Part shown: positions 44,866 to 55,400 of the stretch, one piece after another
Numbering within the stretch: position 1 is the first letter of the stretch
Layout: every line of letters begins with the position of its first letter
NCBI GenBank assembly: GCA_937981585.1
Contig: CALJOA010000060.1
Location: 1-64,000, forward strand
Direction of reading: 5' to 3'
Source of the DNA: an uncultured Pirellulaceae bacterium
GTDB taxonomy: Bacteria > Planctomycetota > Planctomycetia > Pirellulales > Pirellulaceae
Length of the DNA stretch: 64,000 nt
Notes under the pieces: generated by a model
What the model was told of the DNA's origin: nothing
The model's database searches: none
The model's input: the letters and a program-made list of their open reading frames with translations, nothing else
Made by a program: the position numbers and the translations under genes

Positions 44866-47800
44866 GTGCTCTCCGAACCCCTTTCAGCTGATAAACACAT
44901 CCTGGGCTATACACTCAAGGAAAGAATTGGAGCGGGCGGATTCGGCGAGGTCTGGTCTGCGGTCGCACCTGGTGGACTACTCAAGGCCCTCAAGGTCGTT
45001 TACGGATTTCACGATGAGAAGCGCGCTCAAGCGGAAATGAAGGCGCTTGACCGAGTCAAGGAGCTGAGACATCCGTTCTTGTTGTCGCTTGAGCGAATCG
45101 AAATCCACGAAGGCCAGTTGATTGTGGTGACCGAACTGGCAGATAACAGCTTGGCTGATGTCTACAATGAATTCGCGGCAAGAGGCGAAGGAGGAATTCC
45201 TCGAGAAGACCTGGTCAAGTACATTCGATCGGCTGCCGATGCGCTGGACTATTTGAGCGACGAACATGGGCTTCAGCACCTCGATATTAAACCAGAGAAC
45301 CTGTTGATGGTCAGTGGCCACGTCAAAGTGGCTGACTTTGGTTTGATCAAAGACTTGCAGGATGCCTCTCAATCGTTGATGTCAGGTATGACGCCGGCCT
45401 ACGCCGCTCCAGAACTATTCGATGGCCGCCCCGGTCGCTTCAGCGATCAGTATTCGCTGGCGATTGTGTACCAGGAGATGTTGACCGGAGTTCGTCCGTT
45501 CCCGGGACTAACTCCTGCCCAGTTGGCGGCTCAACACATGCACGGCAAACCGAATCTGCGACCGTTGCCGCAAAGTGACCAACCGGTCATTTCAAAGGCC
45601 CTCTCCAAAGATCCTGTAGTTCGCTTTAAATCCTGCCGTGACATGGCAGAAGAACTGGGAAACAAAAAGCGAAAAGTTCGCAAAGCGATTCGAAGAACAA
45701 CAGAGTCTCGAAGTGCAGCAGACACCGAATCGCCAACCATCGGACTCGATTCAACGAGAACAGGCGGGACGGCTTTGATCTCCGGAGGTTCCGGGTTGCC
45801 GTTCCAGGCTGCCGAACTGAAATCACTCGACCCTCCACAGTGCGACGGCGAACAAGCCAAACTCAGACCTGTTTTGATTGTAGGAGTGGGAGAAACCGGC
45901 AACACAGTTATCGAGAAACTGAAAACAAATCTTACCCTTCGACATGGTTCGATGGAATTTGCACCTGCCATCAGCTGGCTCTGTATCGATTCGGATCGAC
46001 CAGCGCTTAACGAAATGCGCATGAACAGGTCTGAAGGCTCATTGCTGCCCAACGAAATTCTCGAAATCCCATTGCGGAAATCAGCGGACTACCGAAACAG
46101 CTCGGAGCAGCATCTGAGCTGGCTAAGCCGACGTTGGATCTATAATATCCCGCGCTCGCTGCAAACCGAGGGACTGCGACCGCTTGGACGCCTGGCATTT
46201 GCAGACCATTTCGAAGCCATCTGCGATCGGTTGCAGGAAGGAATCAAAAAAATCTCGATCGAAGAGAACTTGGCTAAAACCGCTGACTTTCTTGACTTGG
46301 ATCCAGGTGAACTCTCTCCTCGCGTTTTCGTTGTCACCTCAATCAGTGGTGGTTTGGGCAGTGGAATGACGTTGGACCTGGCCTATACGATCAAACTGCT
46401 GATGCACGAGGCGGGACTTTCGACGGATCAAGTGGTAGGAGTACTGACGCATTCGACCTACCAGAGATCCAGAGACCCCGGACTCTCGGCGGCCAATGCG
46501 TTCGCCTTTCTCACCGAGATGCGGCACTTTGTTGAACACGGATTCCCTGGCGACAACACGATAGGGTTACCAGAGCTGGATGAAGGCGCCCCGTTTGACT
46601 ACACCTACTTCAATGACCTTGGGGACGACCTGAGCCAATCCGATTTTGACTCTCAACTCGAAAAAATCGCTGAGTACATCTACCTCTCTACGACAACCAA
46701 ATGTTCGGAGTTCTTTGATGCTTGTCGATCATTTGAGTCCGAGATCGAGCACTTGTCACTGCGAACCTTCGGACTCGGCGTCAGCAACCAGACCGCAGGT
46801 GAAAAACTCACCAATGAAGTCGGACGAGGGCTGTTAAGACTTTGGACCCAAGGGGATCCCGGAGTTGAATTTGATGCCTACGCAAAGGTTGAACAAATAT
46901 TCGGCTCTGCTGGCCTGATGCATGATGACGCAGTCGCTCGGGTCAAGAGCATAGCGATTTCGACACTCGATGGGGCCTTTGCCCCAATAATTGACGGAGC
47001 ACGGGAGATCGCCTCCAGCCTCAATCCTCATTGTCGTGAAGAGCTTCAAGACTACCTTGATGGAGCGTTCGGATGTAGCGCCTCGCGCCGGACGTCAAAT
47101 GACGCCGATCCGGAAATATGCCTGGAGATGGAAGACCTCATTGGAAGTCTCGGGTTGGAATCTGGTGATCAGGTATCCACGGCGATTCTCGGACTCATTG
47201 ATGGCAACGAAATGAGACTGCACGATGCCAGAATGACTTGTGAAATTGCGATCAAAAAAATCGCTGCGCTCGGCCAACAACTGGCTCACAACGCTGGTGA
47301 GGTTGAGAAGGCGACTCTCAATCATCTTGCCGAGATACAAAATCTCAATGCCGACGAGTCTGGCTCTGAATTGCTTGAAGCATCGTTGGCGGAGTACTGT
47401 AACTCACGGCTGACCGAATTCATCATGCGCTACGTGAAATCTACTTATCAGATGGTCAGTCAAGCGCTCGACTCGGTTCGGTTGATGCTCGAAAAGTATG
47501 GAACCCAGCTACGCGCCGTCGAAAGTGATTTTGCTGCTAACGACGAACTGGAGATTCTCAGCGACGAGACGACCGTGGACTCTCTCCTCAATGACAGTAT
47601 CGCGGACGAACTCCAACAACATATCGCACAAACGGAGTTACAAGTTTACGAATCTTTTGCAAAGGAAAATGGCGGCTTCCGTCAGATGCTTGAATCTCCA
47701 TCGGTGCGGCACGATCGCCTAGTGAAGGAAGTCCGCGACTCGACTCAAAAAGTTCTCAGTAACGCGTTCCGTAAAGTCTCATTGGAGTCGGTAATCACTC

Positions 47801-48147
47801 AACACAATATCGGCCCCGAACAACTCGTCAAATGGCTCAACAACAAGATTGTCGATGCACAGCCGAAACTTGATTCGTGCGGAGGTAGTTCAAGACTGTT
47901 GATCGGATTGCCATCGCTCTCGGAGGGATCATTGCTGCCAGAGATGTTGGATAAGCAGTTCCAATTAAAGGGTTGTGACCTAAAGGGAACTGCCGGCAAC
48001 TTTGTGTTGTGTTTTGAAGTCGAAGACGTTTCGTTTGCTAACGTTGCGTTTCGGCTTCTTGAGGCTAGGCCCGATGCGATCGAACTGGTCAAGCGTATCC
48101 AAACGCGAAAAGACATCGAGTGGACAACGCTCGACGATCTGCTTTAG
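44866..48147 (+). CDS. Ser/Thr protein kinase fused to a tubulin-like domain
   Basis: A 1093-residue protein. Residues about 10-275 are a eukaryotic-type kinase: IGAGGFGEVW, the ALKVV lysine, HLDIKPENLL (catalytic loop with Leu in place of the RD Arg), DFGLIKD and APELFD. A linker leads to a tubulin/FtsZ-like GTPase region, about 333-640: PVLIVGVGETGNTVIEKL (nucleotide loop), WLCIDSDRPAL, and SISGGLGSGMTLDLAY, the equivalent of the GGTGSG tubulin signature. This agrees with the Pfam Tubulin_2 type. The last 450 residues are helical with no known motif. The GTG start follows a strong GGAGG eight bases upstream. The AAA+ gene lies directly upstream. Confidence 0.9.
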   Translation: MLSEPLSADKHILGYTLKERIGAGGFGEVWSAVAPGGLLKALKVVYGFHDEKRAQAEMKALDRVKELRHPFLLSLERIEIHEGQLIVVTELADNSLADVYNEFAARGEGGIPREDLVKYIRSAADALDYLSDEHGLQHLDIKPENLLMVSGHVKVADFGLIKDLQDASQSLMSGMTPAYAAPELFDGRPGRFSDQYSLAIVYQEMLTGVRPFPGLTPAQLAAQHMHGKPNLRPLPQSDQPVISKALSKDPVVRFKSCRDMAEELGNKKRKVRKAIRRTTESRSAADTESPTIGLDSTRTGGTALISGGSGLPFQAAELKSLDPPQCDGEQAKLRPVLIVGVGETGNTVIEKLKTNLTLRHGSMEFAPAISWLCIDSDRPALNEMRMNRSEGSLLPNEILEIPLRKSADYRNSSEQHLSWLSRRWIYNIPRSLQTEGLRPLGRLAFADHFEAICDRLQEGIKKISIEENLAKTADFLDLDPGELSPRVFVVTSISGGLGSGMTLDLAYTIKLLMHEAGLSTDQVVGVLTHSTYQRSRDPGLSAANAFAFLTEMRHFVEHGFPGDNTIGLPELDEGAPFDYTYFNDLGDDLSQSDFDSQLEKIAEYIYLSTTTKCSEFFDACRSFESEIEHLSLRTFGLGVSNQTAGEKLTNEVGRGLLRLWTQGDPGVEFDAYAKVEQIFGSAGLMHDDAVARVKSIAISTLDGAFAPIIDGAREIASSLNPHCREELQDYLDGAFGCSASRRTSNDADPEICLEMEDLIGSLGLESGDQVSTAILGLIDGNEMRLHDARMTCEIAIKKIAALGQQLAHNAGEVEKATLNHLAEIQNLNADESGSELLEASLAEYCNSRLTEFIMRYVKSTYQMVSQALDSVRLMLEKYGTQLRAVESDFAANDELEILSDETTVDSLLNDSIADELQQHIAQTELQVYESFAKENGGFRQMLESPSVRHDRLVKEVRDSTQKVLSNAFRKVSLESVITQHNIGPEQLVKWLNNKIVDAQPKLDSCGGSSRLLIGLPSLSEGSLLPEMLDKQFQLKGCDLKGTAGNFVLCFEVEDVSFANVAFRLLEARPDAIELVKRIQTRKDIEWTTLDDLL

Positions 48148-48200
48148 GTCGACGATCTGCTGAACAGCCAGAGTGATGAACCGTTGGAGTGATTTGGAAG

Positions 48201-49172
48201 TTAGTCTCCCAACACGTACGCGAAGATCAGCGGCGCGACGATCGAAGCGTCAGAGTTGATCATAAACCTTGGCGTGTCTGCCGAAATCTTGCACCAAGTG
48301 ATCTTTTCGTTGGGCACCGCCCCGGAATAAGAACCGTAAGACGTCGTCGAGTCTGAGATCTGCGCAAAGTAGCCCCAGAGCCGGATGTTCTTCTTCAAGT
48401 CCTGAATGATCGTGGGGACCGCGCAAATCGCAAAATCACCAGCGATACCACCGGCAATCTGGAAGAATCCGATCGAAGCATTCGCCTCATTTTCCAGATA
48501 CCAGCTAACCAAGTGTTCCATCTGCTGGGTTCCGCTTTTGACCGCCGCGTGTGAGCTGATCTTCTGCTCGATCACTCTGGCAGCAAAGATATTGCCCAGC
48601 GTCGAGTCTTCCCAACCGGGGCTGTAAACCGGAATTCCTTTTTCATAAGCCGCCAACATCCAGGAGTCTTCTGGCGGAATCTGAAAATGAGGCTCCAACA
48701 CCTTGGTTTCGAACAACTCGTAAAAGACTTCGAAGGGAAACATCGAGTCTCCCGAATCGGCCAGTCGCGAGCAGACGTTCATGAAGTTGTCTTCGATGTG
48801 ACGCATCACCGATTCAGGAATGCAGGTATCGGTTACTCGATTGAAACCTTGATCCAGCAGTTCGGTTTCAGCTTCTGGTGACAAATCGCGATAGTTTGAG
48901 ACAATGTGATAGTCGTTGTGTGCAACGAGGTTGAAGATGTCTTCTTCAAGGTTGGCCCCCGTACAGGAAATCGCATGCACCTTGTCTTGGCGGATCATTC
49001 TGGCAAGTGAAATGCCCAACTCTGCCGTACTCATGGCGCCACCAAGACTGACCAGCATTTTACCGCCGTCTGCCAAATGTTGCCGGTAAGCCTTCGCTGC
49101 GTCGAGCGTTTCTCGCGCGTTGAAATGCAGGAAATTTTGCTCCAGAAAACTGGAAATCGGTGAGTCAGCCAT
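48201..49172 (-). CDS. Deoxyhypusine synthase-like protein
   Basis: A 323-residue NAD-dependent enzyme of the deoxyhypusine synthase superfamily. LVSLGGAMSTAELGISLARMI, CTGANLEEDIFNLVAH, GIPVYSPGWEDSTLG and FQIAGGIAGDFAI fit the family fold. Bacteria lack eIF5A, so such proteins are thought to act in polyamine (homospermidine-type) chemistry; this is inference. Start MADSPISSFLEQN at 49172 is preferred over the ORF extension to 49199. It lies between two signalling blocks with no clear link. Agmatine deiminase, another polyamine enzyme, is 17 kb away. Confidence 0.85.
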   Translation of the reverse strand: MADSPISSFLEQNFLHFNARETLDAAKAYRQHLADGGKMLVSLGGAMSTAELGISLARMIRQDKVHAISCTGANLEEDIFNLVAHNDYHIVSNYRDLSPEAETELLDQGFNRVTDTCIPESVMRHIEDNFMNVCSRLADSGDSMFPFEVFYELFETKVLEPHFQIPPEDSWMLAAYEKGIPVYSPGWEDSTLGNIFAARVIEQKISSHAAVKSGTQQMEHLVSWYLENEANASIGFFQIAGGIAGDFAICAVPTIIQDLKKNIRLWGYFAQISDSTTSYGSYSGAVPNEKITWCKISADTPRFMINSDASIVAPLIFAYVLGD

Positions 49173-49382
49173 ACGCCTATCGCCCGCTAGTTGAGGCAAA
49201 AAAGAAACGTCAATTGTTGCTTGGGTTCAACAGGTTCCAAAAAAGCAACGTGCGAAGTCCGAGGATTTTACAAGAACCCTGCGGTTTCAACAACTTGTTG
49301 GGGTTAGGCACAGTTGGAACCCCATTTGCATTTGTGGTCGGTATCAAATCAACTTGGAACCTCCGTCACAAAAGAAATATCA

Positions 49383-50234
49383 ATGCACGCCAACCAACTT
49401 GCAGAACTAGGTAGCTGGGTCGCCACAAACGCTGGGTCACTTATCTACGGTGAGAACGGACAGCCCGCGCTTGTCTCAACCGGCTACTGGACATCGTCAA
49501 GAATACGCCTAAACCGCTGGACGACGGCATTGAAAATGTTCGAGCAGGACTTCACAGACTCCACACCAAGTCACGATCCGTGGCCAGCGTTATCGATTGT
49601 TGTGCAAGAGATTCTGATGTCCGAACTCCTGACTCGAGTCTGGGCAGCGGTTGTATCGTCACACGACTGGTACCGACAATCCGACGAAATGCATGGACTG
49701 GCTCACTCGGTACACGTTGGTCACATTGAAGCCAAAAATCGTGCGTTTCGCGTCATGCTGGAAGGCCGCGAGTTGAACGAAGAGATGTTTGATCAGATGA
49801 ATGCTCTCCGAAGACGGATTGAACGTTGGACTGATCTTTTTCTTGGCCAGTTGCCCAGCGCCTCGGAATCTGCAAAGTTCGCATTTGATCGCAGCCGAGT
49901 TGCAGACTTTAACGAAGAACAAAATGAGTCGTTTGGCCCGGATCACACCATTCGCCTGAAAGTTCTGGCAGCCTCGTTTTCTTCAGACCTTCTCAGAAGC
50001 AACATTGACTTTGCAGCAAACCCGGATCTCAATCGAGAGATTGCCGCTGGAATTCTTGGCTGCTTTCCATCAGACCGATTCGATTCGTTTGGGCTTCCAA
50101 AATCAGTGCGAACGATCTGGCTCGAGAAATCACAAACCGACACCCAATTGCTGATCGATCGTTTGGTTGAGTTTGAGAACCAAGCCGAAACTCGTCCGAC
50201 CGAGAAAGTGCCTCACATTTGGAGTCGCAACTAA
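49383..50234 (+). CDS. Hypothetical protein
   Basis: A soluble protein of about 283 residues when started at MHANQLAELGSWVATN (49383); the ORF begins upstream at 49314 with a less likely sequence. It is helical and Trp/Arg-rich (LLTRVWAAVVSSHDWYRQSDEMHGLAHSVHVGHIEAKNRAF, RIERWTDLFLGQLPS). I recognise no domain. It sits between the deoxyhypusine-synthase-like gene and the c-di-GMP gene and is the only plus-strand gene there, so it is probably transcribed alone. Confidence 0.65.
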   Translation: MHANQLAELGSWVATNAGSLIYGENGQPALVSTGYWTSSRIRLNRWTTALKMFEQDFTDSTPSHDPWPALSIVVQEILMSELLTRVWAAVVSSHDWYRQSDEMHGLAHSVHVGHIEAKNRAFRVMLEGRELNEEMFDQMNALRRRIERWTDLFLGQLPSASESAKFAFDRSRVADFNEEQNESFGPDHTIRLKVLAASFSSDLLRSNIDFAANPDLNREIAAGILGCFPSDRFDSFGLPKSVRTIWLEKSQTDTQLLIDRLVEFENQAETRPTEKVPHIWSRN

Positions 50235-50252
50235 TCGCGTTTGGAGGCGAGG

Positions 50253-52427
50253 CTATTGGATACGTGACCAATCCTTCTCAAGAATCTCGTCGGTGTCTTT
50301 AGCCTCGACAGGTTTAGAGTATAGAAAACCCTGAAAGTAGTCGCACTGCAAGCCTTGCAGATAAGCCGCCTGAGCTGAGGTTTCGATGCCTTCTGCGATT
50401 ACTTTGAGCCCGAGGTTTTGAGCCAATCCAATAATTGACCGAACGATCGCCTGGTGCTTTTTAGATTCGGATAAATTCGCCACGAACGAGCGATCAATCT
50501 TGAGCACTTTGAGCGGCATCTGGTGCAGGTACGAAAGCGACGAGTATCCTGTTCCGAAATCATCGATGCTTGTCGTCACCCCCATCGACTCGAGCCTCTC
50601 AAGCAACTCAATCATCTCGTCTGGCTTCTGCATCAGCAAGCTTTCGGTGACTTCGAGTTTGAGCTGACTTGCCGCGATTCCTGAACCGGCAAGTGCCGTT
50701 TGCACGTGCTCAAGAAAATCTGAACCGCTGAATTGTCTCATCGAGACGTTAACGCTGATTTGAATCTCCCGGTCTGACTTCTGATTCCAAATGGTGGCCT
50801 GTTTACAAGCCTGTTGAAGTACCCAATTGCCGATCTCGACAATCATCCCGTTGGACTCCGCGATCGGAATGAAGTCGTTGGGTGAAATGTTTCCGTGAAC
50901 AGGATGATGCCAGCGAATCAACGCTTCGAAACCAGCCGTTTGCATCGTGCTGGAATCGATAATCGGCTGGTAAGCCAACGACAATTCGTCCCGTCGAATC
51001 GCATCCTTTAGTTCGCTGGCAATTTCCAGTCGCGCGGCCGACTCTTGTTGCATCCGATCTTCAAAGGCGCTGATACAATTTTCAGAGAACTGCTTGCCAT
51101 GGTACATCGCCGTGTCAGCTTGACGCATAATTTCGTCCACCGAAGCGTTTTTCTGTGAAACGACCACGACTCCGATGCTGACCCTTGCCAGAATTTCGCG
51201 ACCGTTTATCGAAAACGGCGCCTTGATTCGCTCCTGAATTCGCTCGGCGACTTTCATCGCTTCGCCAATTTTGTTGATGCCTTCGATCAAGATGCCGAAT
51301 TCGTCTCCGCCTAACCGTGACAAAACGGCTTCTGATTGACGTAGGCAGGAATCCAGTCGAGCTGATATCTGAATCAGGAATTCGTCACCGACATCATGGC
51401 CCATTGAATCATTGATGAGCTTGAAATCGTTGACGTCGATGTAAAATACCGCGAAGCGTCGCGTTCCATTTCGTTTGTATTGTTCAACACAACGTTCCAC
51501 GCGGTCGTGAAACAAAGTTCGATTAGGCAGCCGCGTCAGCGCGTCGGCGACTTTTCCTTCGGTAATGTCCGTCAGTGAACCAGCGATCCGCGTGGGTACT
51601 CCGTCCCCGTCGCGAACTGCCAGTCCACGGCAAAGCATCCAACGAAAACCGCCCGAGTGATCGGGCATTCGCAATTCGGTTTCAAAGTGGCTGCTTTCGC
51701 CGCACAAGTGGGCTTCGAGGTCCGAAAGAACTCGGTCGCGATCTTCGTGAAACACCAGCTCCAACCACGACGTGCCGTGAGCAACCCAATTTGGATCCTC
51801 AATTCCGACCATGGCGATCCAGCGAGGGGAAAGATATATTTCACCAGTATCAAGATTCCAATCCCAGATGCCATCTCGCGTTCCTTGCGAGGCCAGAGCA
51901 TATCGTTGCTCGCTTTCACGAAGCGCCTCCAACGCACGCATCAGCTTGAACTGGGCTTCGATTCGAGCGATCAAGCTCGCTTGTTGGATCGGTTTGGCAA
52001 GATAATCGCTTGCACCGGCATCAAAACAACCGACGACTTGCGCTTCTTCTAAACTAGATGTCATCATAATGATGGGTAGGTCAGTACTGCCGTGCATCTG
52101 TCGCATCATCCGCAAGGTAGAGAGGCCGTCCATCACCGGCATTGAAATGTCCATCAACACCAAATCGGGTTTGTTCGAATTCATCGAAGTCAGTGCTTCC
52201 TGACCATTTTCGGCAGTCAGAATTTCGTATCCGGCGATCTCAAGGTGATGGGCAAGTAGCTTCCGCGTCACCATTTCGTCATCAACCACCAGAATCTTAC
52301 CTGCAGATACTGCTGGCGAACCGGAAACAGTTGGCATCTGCTTTGGCGCGTCACGCTCTAGAGAGACAGCGGGAAAAACCAGCTGTTCCGATGAAGGCAA
52401 ATTCGATTGTGGGCTATTGCGGATCAT
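50253..52427 (-). CDS. Response regulator REC-PAS-GGDEF-EAL protein
   Basis: A 724-residue c-di-GMP protein. Residues about 42-165: a receiver domain (KILVVDDEMVTRK, DLVLMDISMPVMDG with the phosphoacceptor Asp, MMTSS, KP). About 170-290: PAS. About 295-460: GGDEF with an intact LGGDEFGIL motif. About 475-715: EAL with FEALIRWHHP, VNVSMRQF, DDFGTGYSSLSYL and AEGIET. Both synthesis and breakdown of c-di-GMP look possible. The Amt-kinase gene ends 9 bp upstream; cotranscription makes it the likely phospho-partner. Confidence 0.93.
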   Translation of the reverse strand: MIRNSPQSNLPSSEQLVFPAVSLERDAPKQMPTVSGSPAVSAGKILVVDDEMVTRKLLAHHLEIAGYEILTAENGQEALTSMNSNKPDLVLMDISMPVMDGLSTLRMMRQMHGSTDLPIIMMTSSLEEAQVVGCFDAGASDYLAKPIQQASLIARIEAQFKLMRALEALRESEQRYALASQGTRDGIWDWNLDTGEIYLSPRWIAMVGIEDPNWVAHGTSWLELVFHEDRDRVLSDLEAHLCGESSHFETELRMPDHSGGFRWMLCRGLAVRDGDGVPTRIAGSLTDITEGKVADALTRLPNRTLFHDRVERCVEQYKRNGTRRFAVFYIDVNDFKLINDSMGHDVGDEFLIQISARLDSCLRQSEAVLSRLGGDEFGILIEGINKIGEAMKVAERIQERIKAPFSINGREILARVSIGVVVVSQKNASVDEIMRQADTAMYHGKQFSENCISAFEDRMQQESAARLEIASELKDAIRRDELSLAYQPIIDSSTMQTAGFEALIRWHHPVHGNISPNDFIPIAESNGMIVEIGNWVLQQACKQATIWNQKSDREIQISVNVSMRQFSGSDFLEHVQTALAGSGIAASQLKLEVTESLLMQKPDEMIELLERLESMGVTTSIDDFGTGYSSLSYLHQMPLKVLKIDRSFVANLSESKKHQAIVRSIIGLAQNLGLKVIAEGIETSAQAAYLQGLQCDYFQGFLYSKPVEAKDTDEILEKDWSRIQ

Positions 52428-52436
52428 TTGATATTC

Positions 52437-55400
52437 TTAAGCCAACAATTCCCCAAGTTCACGAAGCGTCGCCTCGATGCGCTCTTCCAATTCCGTCAAC
52501 GTTTTTGGAATCAACTCCTGCTGATTGGCGTTCGCATAGTTCTCAAGCTTTTCAGCCGAGTCACAGATTGCAAGCAAAGAGGTATCACTGGCAGCGCCTT
52601 TTAGTTGATGTGCGATCGAACGCACTCGTGGAACATCGTTTTTCAGATTGGCTTGACGCAGTTCAACAATTCGCTCCGGCAACGTGTCTTTCATGATCGA
52701 AAGCAGCTGAAACTGAAGCTCTCGATTGCCGTTGCAACGCTGATCCATCGATACTTGATCAAAGTAAGTGTCGCTGCCACTCACGCCCAAACTCGAAACT
52801 GAATTCGCATCGGCAGATGGAACTGATTGCTGGATTGCAGGCTCGGCGGCACGCAAAGCCGTCTCCGGGGACGGAGCTTCAGTTGGGTGCTTGTCTCCAT
52901 GTCGGCGCTGCGGATGGACAGCAGACTTCGGCGGTTGAGCTTGAATAACGCGTGATCGAGTTGGCACCAACGCTGGACCAATTGGTTCACCCACGAATTC
53001 CATCGTCGCTGCCTGCAAACGCTCCATTGTGATCGGCTTGCAAAGGTAGTCGTTCATTCCCGCGTCCAAACAACGCTGCTTGAATCCGGCAATCACATTT
53101 GCGGTCAGGGCAACGATCGGTGTGCTGCGAAAGTCTGGATCGTTGGCCTGTTGCTCGAGCTCCCATTGGCGAATCTTCTTACTGGCGGTTAAGCCATCAA
53201 GGATTGGCATGTGGCCATCCATCAAGACCATTCGATAGCTTCCAGTCTGAATCCTCTCCAATGCGGCTTGCCCGTTGGCAACAACCTCCGTCGTGTAACC
53301 GAGGCTCGAAAGCATTTGCTGAACGACAATTTGGTTGATCTGGTTGTCTTCAGCAATCAGGATATCGGCCGTAAACGATGGATCTAGTTCGATTGCCGAG
53401 GCGACTTCATTGATCTCGTCAAGGGAAAATACCTTGCCCTTTATGTTACTTCGCACCGGAGGAGCAGTGTCAAGAGGAGCAGTATCTAGCGGCGCAACTT
53501 CAATGTTGGCTGCCGGTGCTGGGCGGCTTTGTCGATTCTGGCAGACAACTGAAACAATTGAATCGAACAGTCGACTTTGTCTCGCTGGCTTTGTCATTGC
53601 CACTTGAATTCCTGCTTCTCGGAGTTCATCGCGGGTCATCAGATCATGATTGCTCGAAAGCATGATGATCGGAACGCTGGACAGCTCAGGATGGTCTTTC
53701 AGTTGCATCGCAACATCGCGACCGTCCATCACCGGCATGCAGAAATCAAGAATGATCAAGTCAAAGGGACGCTCGAGGCGTTGAGCGACCAGCAACTTTT
53801 GGACAACAGCACTCGATTGTCGACAAACCGTTGACCTCATACCCCAACTCGCCAGCTGATTCTCAAGAATTTCGCAGTTGGTAGCGTTATCATCAACAAT
53901 CAAAACGTTGCAATTGGACAAGCCCTCCAGGACTTTCTCCAGATCCTGCTCTTCGGGAACTTCGTTTTCTATGACGACCATGGGAATTTCAAACCAGAAA
54001 TTGGACCCCTCTCCAGGTAAGCTATCTACTTTTAGCTTGCCGCCCATAAGCTGAACCAGATTACTGACGATCGTCAGTCCCAATCCGCTTCCACCGTACT
54101 TTCGAGTCGTCGACGGATCGGCTTGGACGAAGGACTCAAACAAACTTTCCTTGGCGTCGTCTTGGATCCCGATCCCGGTGTCTTGAACACTAAAGTGAAT
54201 CACGCTTCCTCGTCGCGAAACACACAAGTTAATCTCACCCGTTTCGGTAAACTTAATGGCATTGCCCATTAGATTGATAATCGACTGCCGCAAACGCTCT
54301 GGATCACCGTTGACCAGAAACGGCAAATCGGGGGCCAAACGGCAATTCATTTCCAGACCTTTGGTGTGAGCGCGGATGGCAAACTGCTCTGCCGTCGACT
54401 CCATCAATTCCCGCAAATCGAATTCGACTTGTTCGAGCTCCAGTCGACCTGCTTCAATTTTTGAAAAGTCCAAGATGTCATTGATCAACGATAACAGCGT
54501 GTCTGCACTTGAGCGCGCAACGCTGATATAGTTTTCTTCTTTGGAATCCTGCTCGCTGGTTGCCAGTAAATCCAGCATTCCAATTACGCCGTTGAGTGGG
54601 GTACGAATCTCATGGCTCATATTGGCCAGAAATTCACCTTTGGCGATGCTCTTGGCTTCTGCTACTTCGACTTCGGCCATCATGGACTGCTTGCGTTGGG
54701 TAACATCGTGAACCGTACCCAGCCAAACAACCAACCGGCCGTTCTCATCGCGAATCGGAACGATGCTTTCCAACAACCAACGTCGTTCGCCAGCGGGGTC
54801 AACAAATTCAGTCTCCAGATCTTTAACGGCTTCGCCGCGTTCAAAGTGGCCTGCAACTGATTGAGCCTGCTCGCCGTGCCAGGGAATCAGGAATTCCTGT
54901 TCCTGATCGATCAAAGCCGAAGACGAAGCGTACCCAAAGATCTGCAACAGCGTAGGATTGGCGGATTGGAATCGCCCGTTTTCGTCCAACTGATAAATAC
55001 CAACACCGGCGTGTTTAAGCACCGACTGCAGGCGAAGTTTCTCGCCTTGCAAGATCTGGTTTGTAGTTTGATGCCCCAGAACTTCTTCGTCAACACGTGC
55101 GATTACGGCGTTGTACTCTGACGCGATCTGGCCAACTTCAGTGTCGGTATCAGTTTCGATTCGCGTTGAAAAGTTGCCGGTATGACGATGTTGATTCATC
55201 GCACCGAGCAAATCGGTAACCTCGTTGGTCGCACCATGCTCTACAACATTGAGCCCGATCTTCTCTTCACCAGCTTTAACCCGTAGTCGAGTAAAGAGAC
55301 TAAGAATTTTGAGGGCGCCGTAAACGGTAGTAAAGCTAAATCCACACGCCGCCGCCGCACCAGTTACCTGGACTCCTATTTGTATCAAACGACTTCCTGC

